Below the pieces are notes generated by a model. It did no database searches, was not told where the DNA came from, and worked only from the letters and a program-made list of their open reading frames with translations. From positions 1-14,623 of the forward strand of contig VGAH01000017.1 in the NCBI GenBank assembly GCA_016870945.1: DNA of 14,623 nt. The letters run 5' to 3'. Of the stretch, positions 14,162-14,623 are shown in pieces. Source of the stretch: Actinomycetota bacterium. Its GTDB lineage: Bacteria > Actinomycetota > Actinomycetes > S36-B12 > UBA5976. Numbering within the stretch: position 1 is the first letter of the stretch; each line of letters begins with the position of its first letter. Made by a program: the position numbers and the translations under genes.

Positions 14162-14623
14162 CGCTCTAGCTCGCGATCTCTACCCGGCCGCTTACCCTCA
14201 GCTTGAGAAATTCGTCCACCTTCTTGAGACGGACGGGGTCACCCGCGGCCTAATTGGGCCCAACGAGGGCCCGCGGCTGTGGGAACGCCATATCGTCAAT
14301 TGCGCGTTGGTCGAAGCCTTGGTGCCGGTCAACGGGTCGGTCGTGGATATGGGGTCTGGTGCTGGGCTACCTGGGTTAGTGCTGGCACTGGTGCGGCCAG
14401 ACATCACTGTCTCACTGGTTGACACTCAAGCCAGACGGGTGCGGTTCTTGACCGAGGCGATCGAGCAGCTGGGCCTTGAGAGCCGGTGCACGGGCGCTCA
14501 GGGGCGGTTCCCTGAGGCCTGGGGGGCACAAGTGAGCCTGAAGGTAGGGGCCGTAGTAGCTCGAGGCCTGGCCCCGCTAACTGATTTGGTGGGGTTGGCC
14601 TGGCCGGCGGTGCGCGAGGGGGC
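14154..14623 (+). CDS. rsmG: 16S rRNA (guanine-N7) methyltransferase RsmG (3' end missing)
   Basis: RsmG methylates N7 of a guanine in the 530 loop of 16S rRNA, using S-adenosylmethionine. The first 156 codons are in the window and stay open to the right edge. Recognisable parts are LWERHIVNCALVEALVP (42-58), the SAM motif DMGSGAGLPG (65-74), DTQARRVRFL (90-99) and VVARGLAPL (134-142). The GTG at 14154 overlaps the khpB stop by eight bases, fitting the tight operon; no strong ribosome binding site lies upstream, and a later start cannot be fully excluded. Its GC content is clearly higher than the rest of the window (14461-14520 is 43/60 GC). parA and parB usually follow rsmG in actinobacteria, beyond this window. 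Confidence 0.96.
   Translation, partial: MTNALARDLYPAAYPQLEKFVHLLETDGVTRGLIGPNEGPRLWERHIVNCALVEALVPVNGSVVDMGSGAGLPGLVLALVRPDITVSLVDTQARRVRFLTEAIEQLGLESRCTGAQGRFPEAWGAQVSLKVGAVVARGLAPLTDLVGLAWPAVREG

Noticed and set aside
1..14623. Mobile elements, CRISPR arrays, defence or biosynthetic systems
   Set aside because: No transposase, long terminal repeats, spaced repeats or unfamiliar gene cluster was found; nearly all coding space is conserved core genes.

Overview
The window is the chromosomal replication-origin neighbourhood of an actinobacterium. The evidence is the gene set and order around dnaA: actinobacterial markers such as crgA, DUF881, DUF3566, a DLW-39-like microprotein and an actinobacterial DUF721 (DciA-type) gene sit beside the near-universal dnaA/dnaN/recF/gyrB/gyrA and rpmH/rnpA/yidD/yidC/khpB/rsmG blocks. 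Base composition is moderate and uneven: one 60-base line in dnaN is about 30% GC and one in rsmG about 72%. Genes are tightly packed and start codons are often GTG or TTG. This fits a compact, perhaps planktonic, lineage, but the sequence alone does not fix the genus.

Layout. At 1-953 on the minus strand are the 5' part of a glutamine amidotransferase gene (pabA/trpG) and a DUF881 membrane protein, divergent from crgA (plus). At 1323-2378 on the minus strand are a rhomboid protease, tRNA-Ala(UGC), a DLW-39-like microprotein and tRNA-Ile(GAU). At 2411-10082 on the minus strand runs the replication block: DUF3566, gyrA, gyrB, a DUF721/DciA-type gene, recF and dnaN. At 10083-10362 is the dnaA-dnaN intergenic region, with an AT-rich unwinding element next to a four-copy TAG trinucleotide array (DnaA-trio type) and two good DnaA boxes. 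dnaA follows (10363-11844, minus). At 11845-12043 is a divergent control region with a dnaA promoter embedded in DnaA boxes and a likely rpmH promoter. From 12044 to the end the plus strand carries rpmH, rnpA, yidD, yidC, khpB and rsmG (cut by the window edge), with gaps or overlaps of only a few bases.

Functionally, DnaA, the beta clamp, RecF, a probable helicase-loading factor and gyrase surround the origin; L34, RNase P protein, YidD, YidC, KhpB and RsmG form a ribosome/RNA-maturation and membrane-insertion operon; CrgA acts in division and cell-wall growth. No mobile element, CRISPR array, phage or defence locus was seen. The most interesting signals are regulatory: the origin unwinding architecture, the DnaA-box inverted repeat around the dnaA promoter, and the tRNA-Ala gene ending four bases before the rhomboid start codon.
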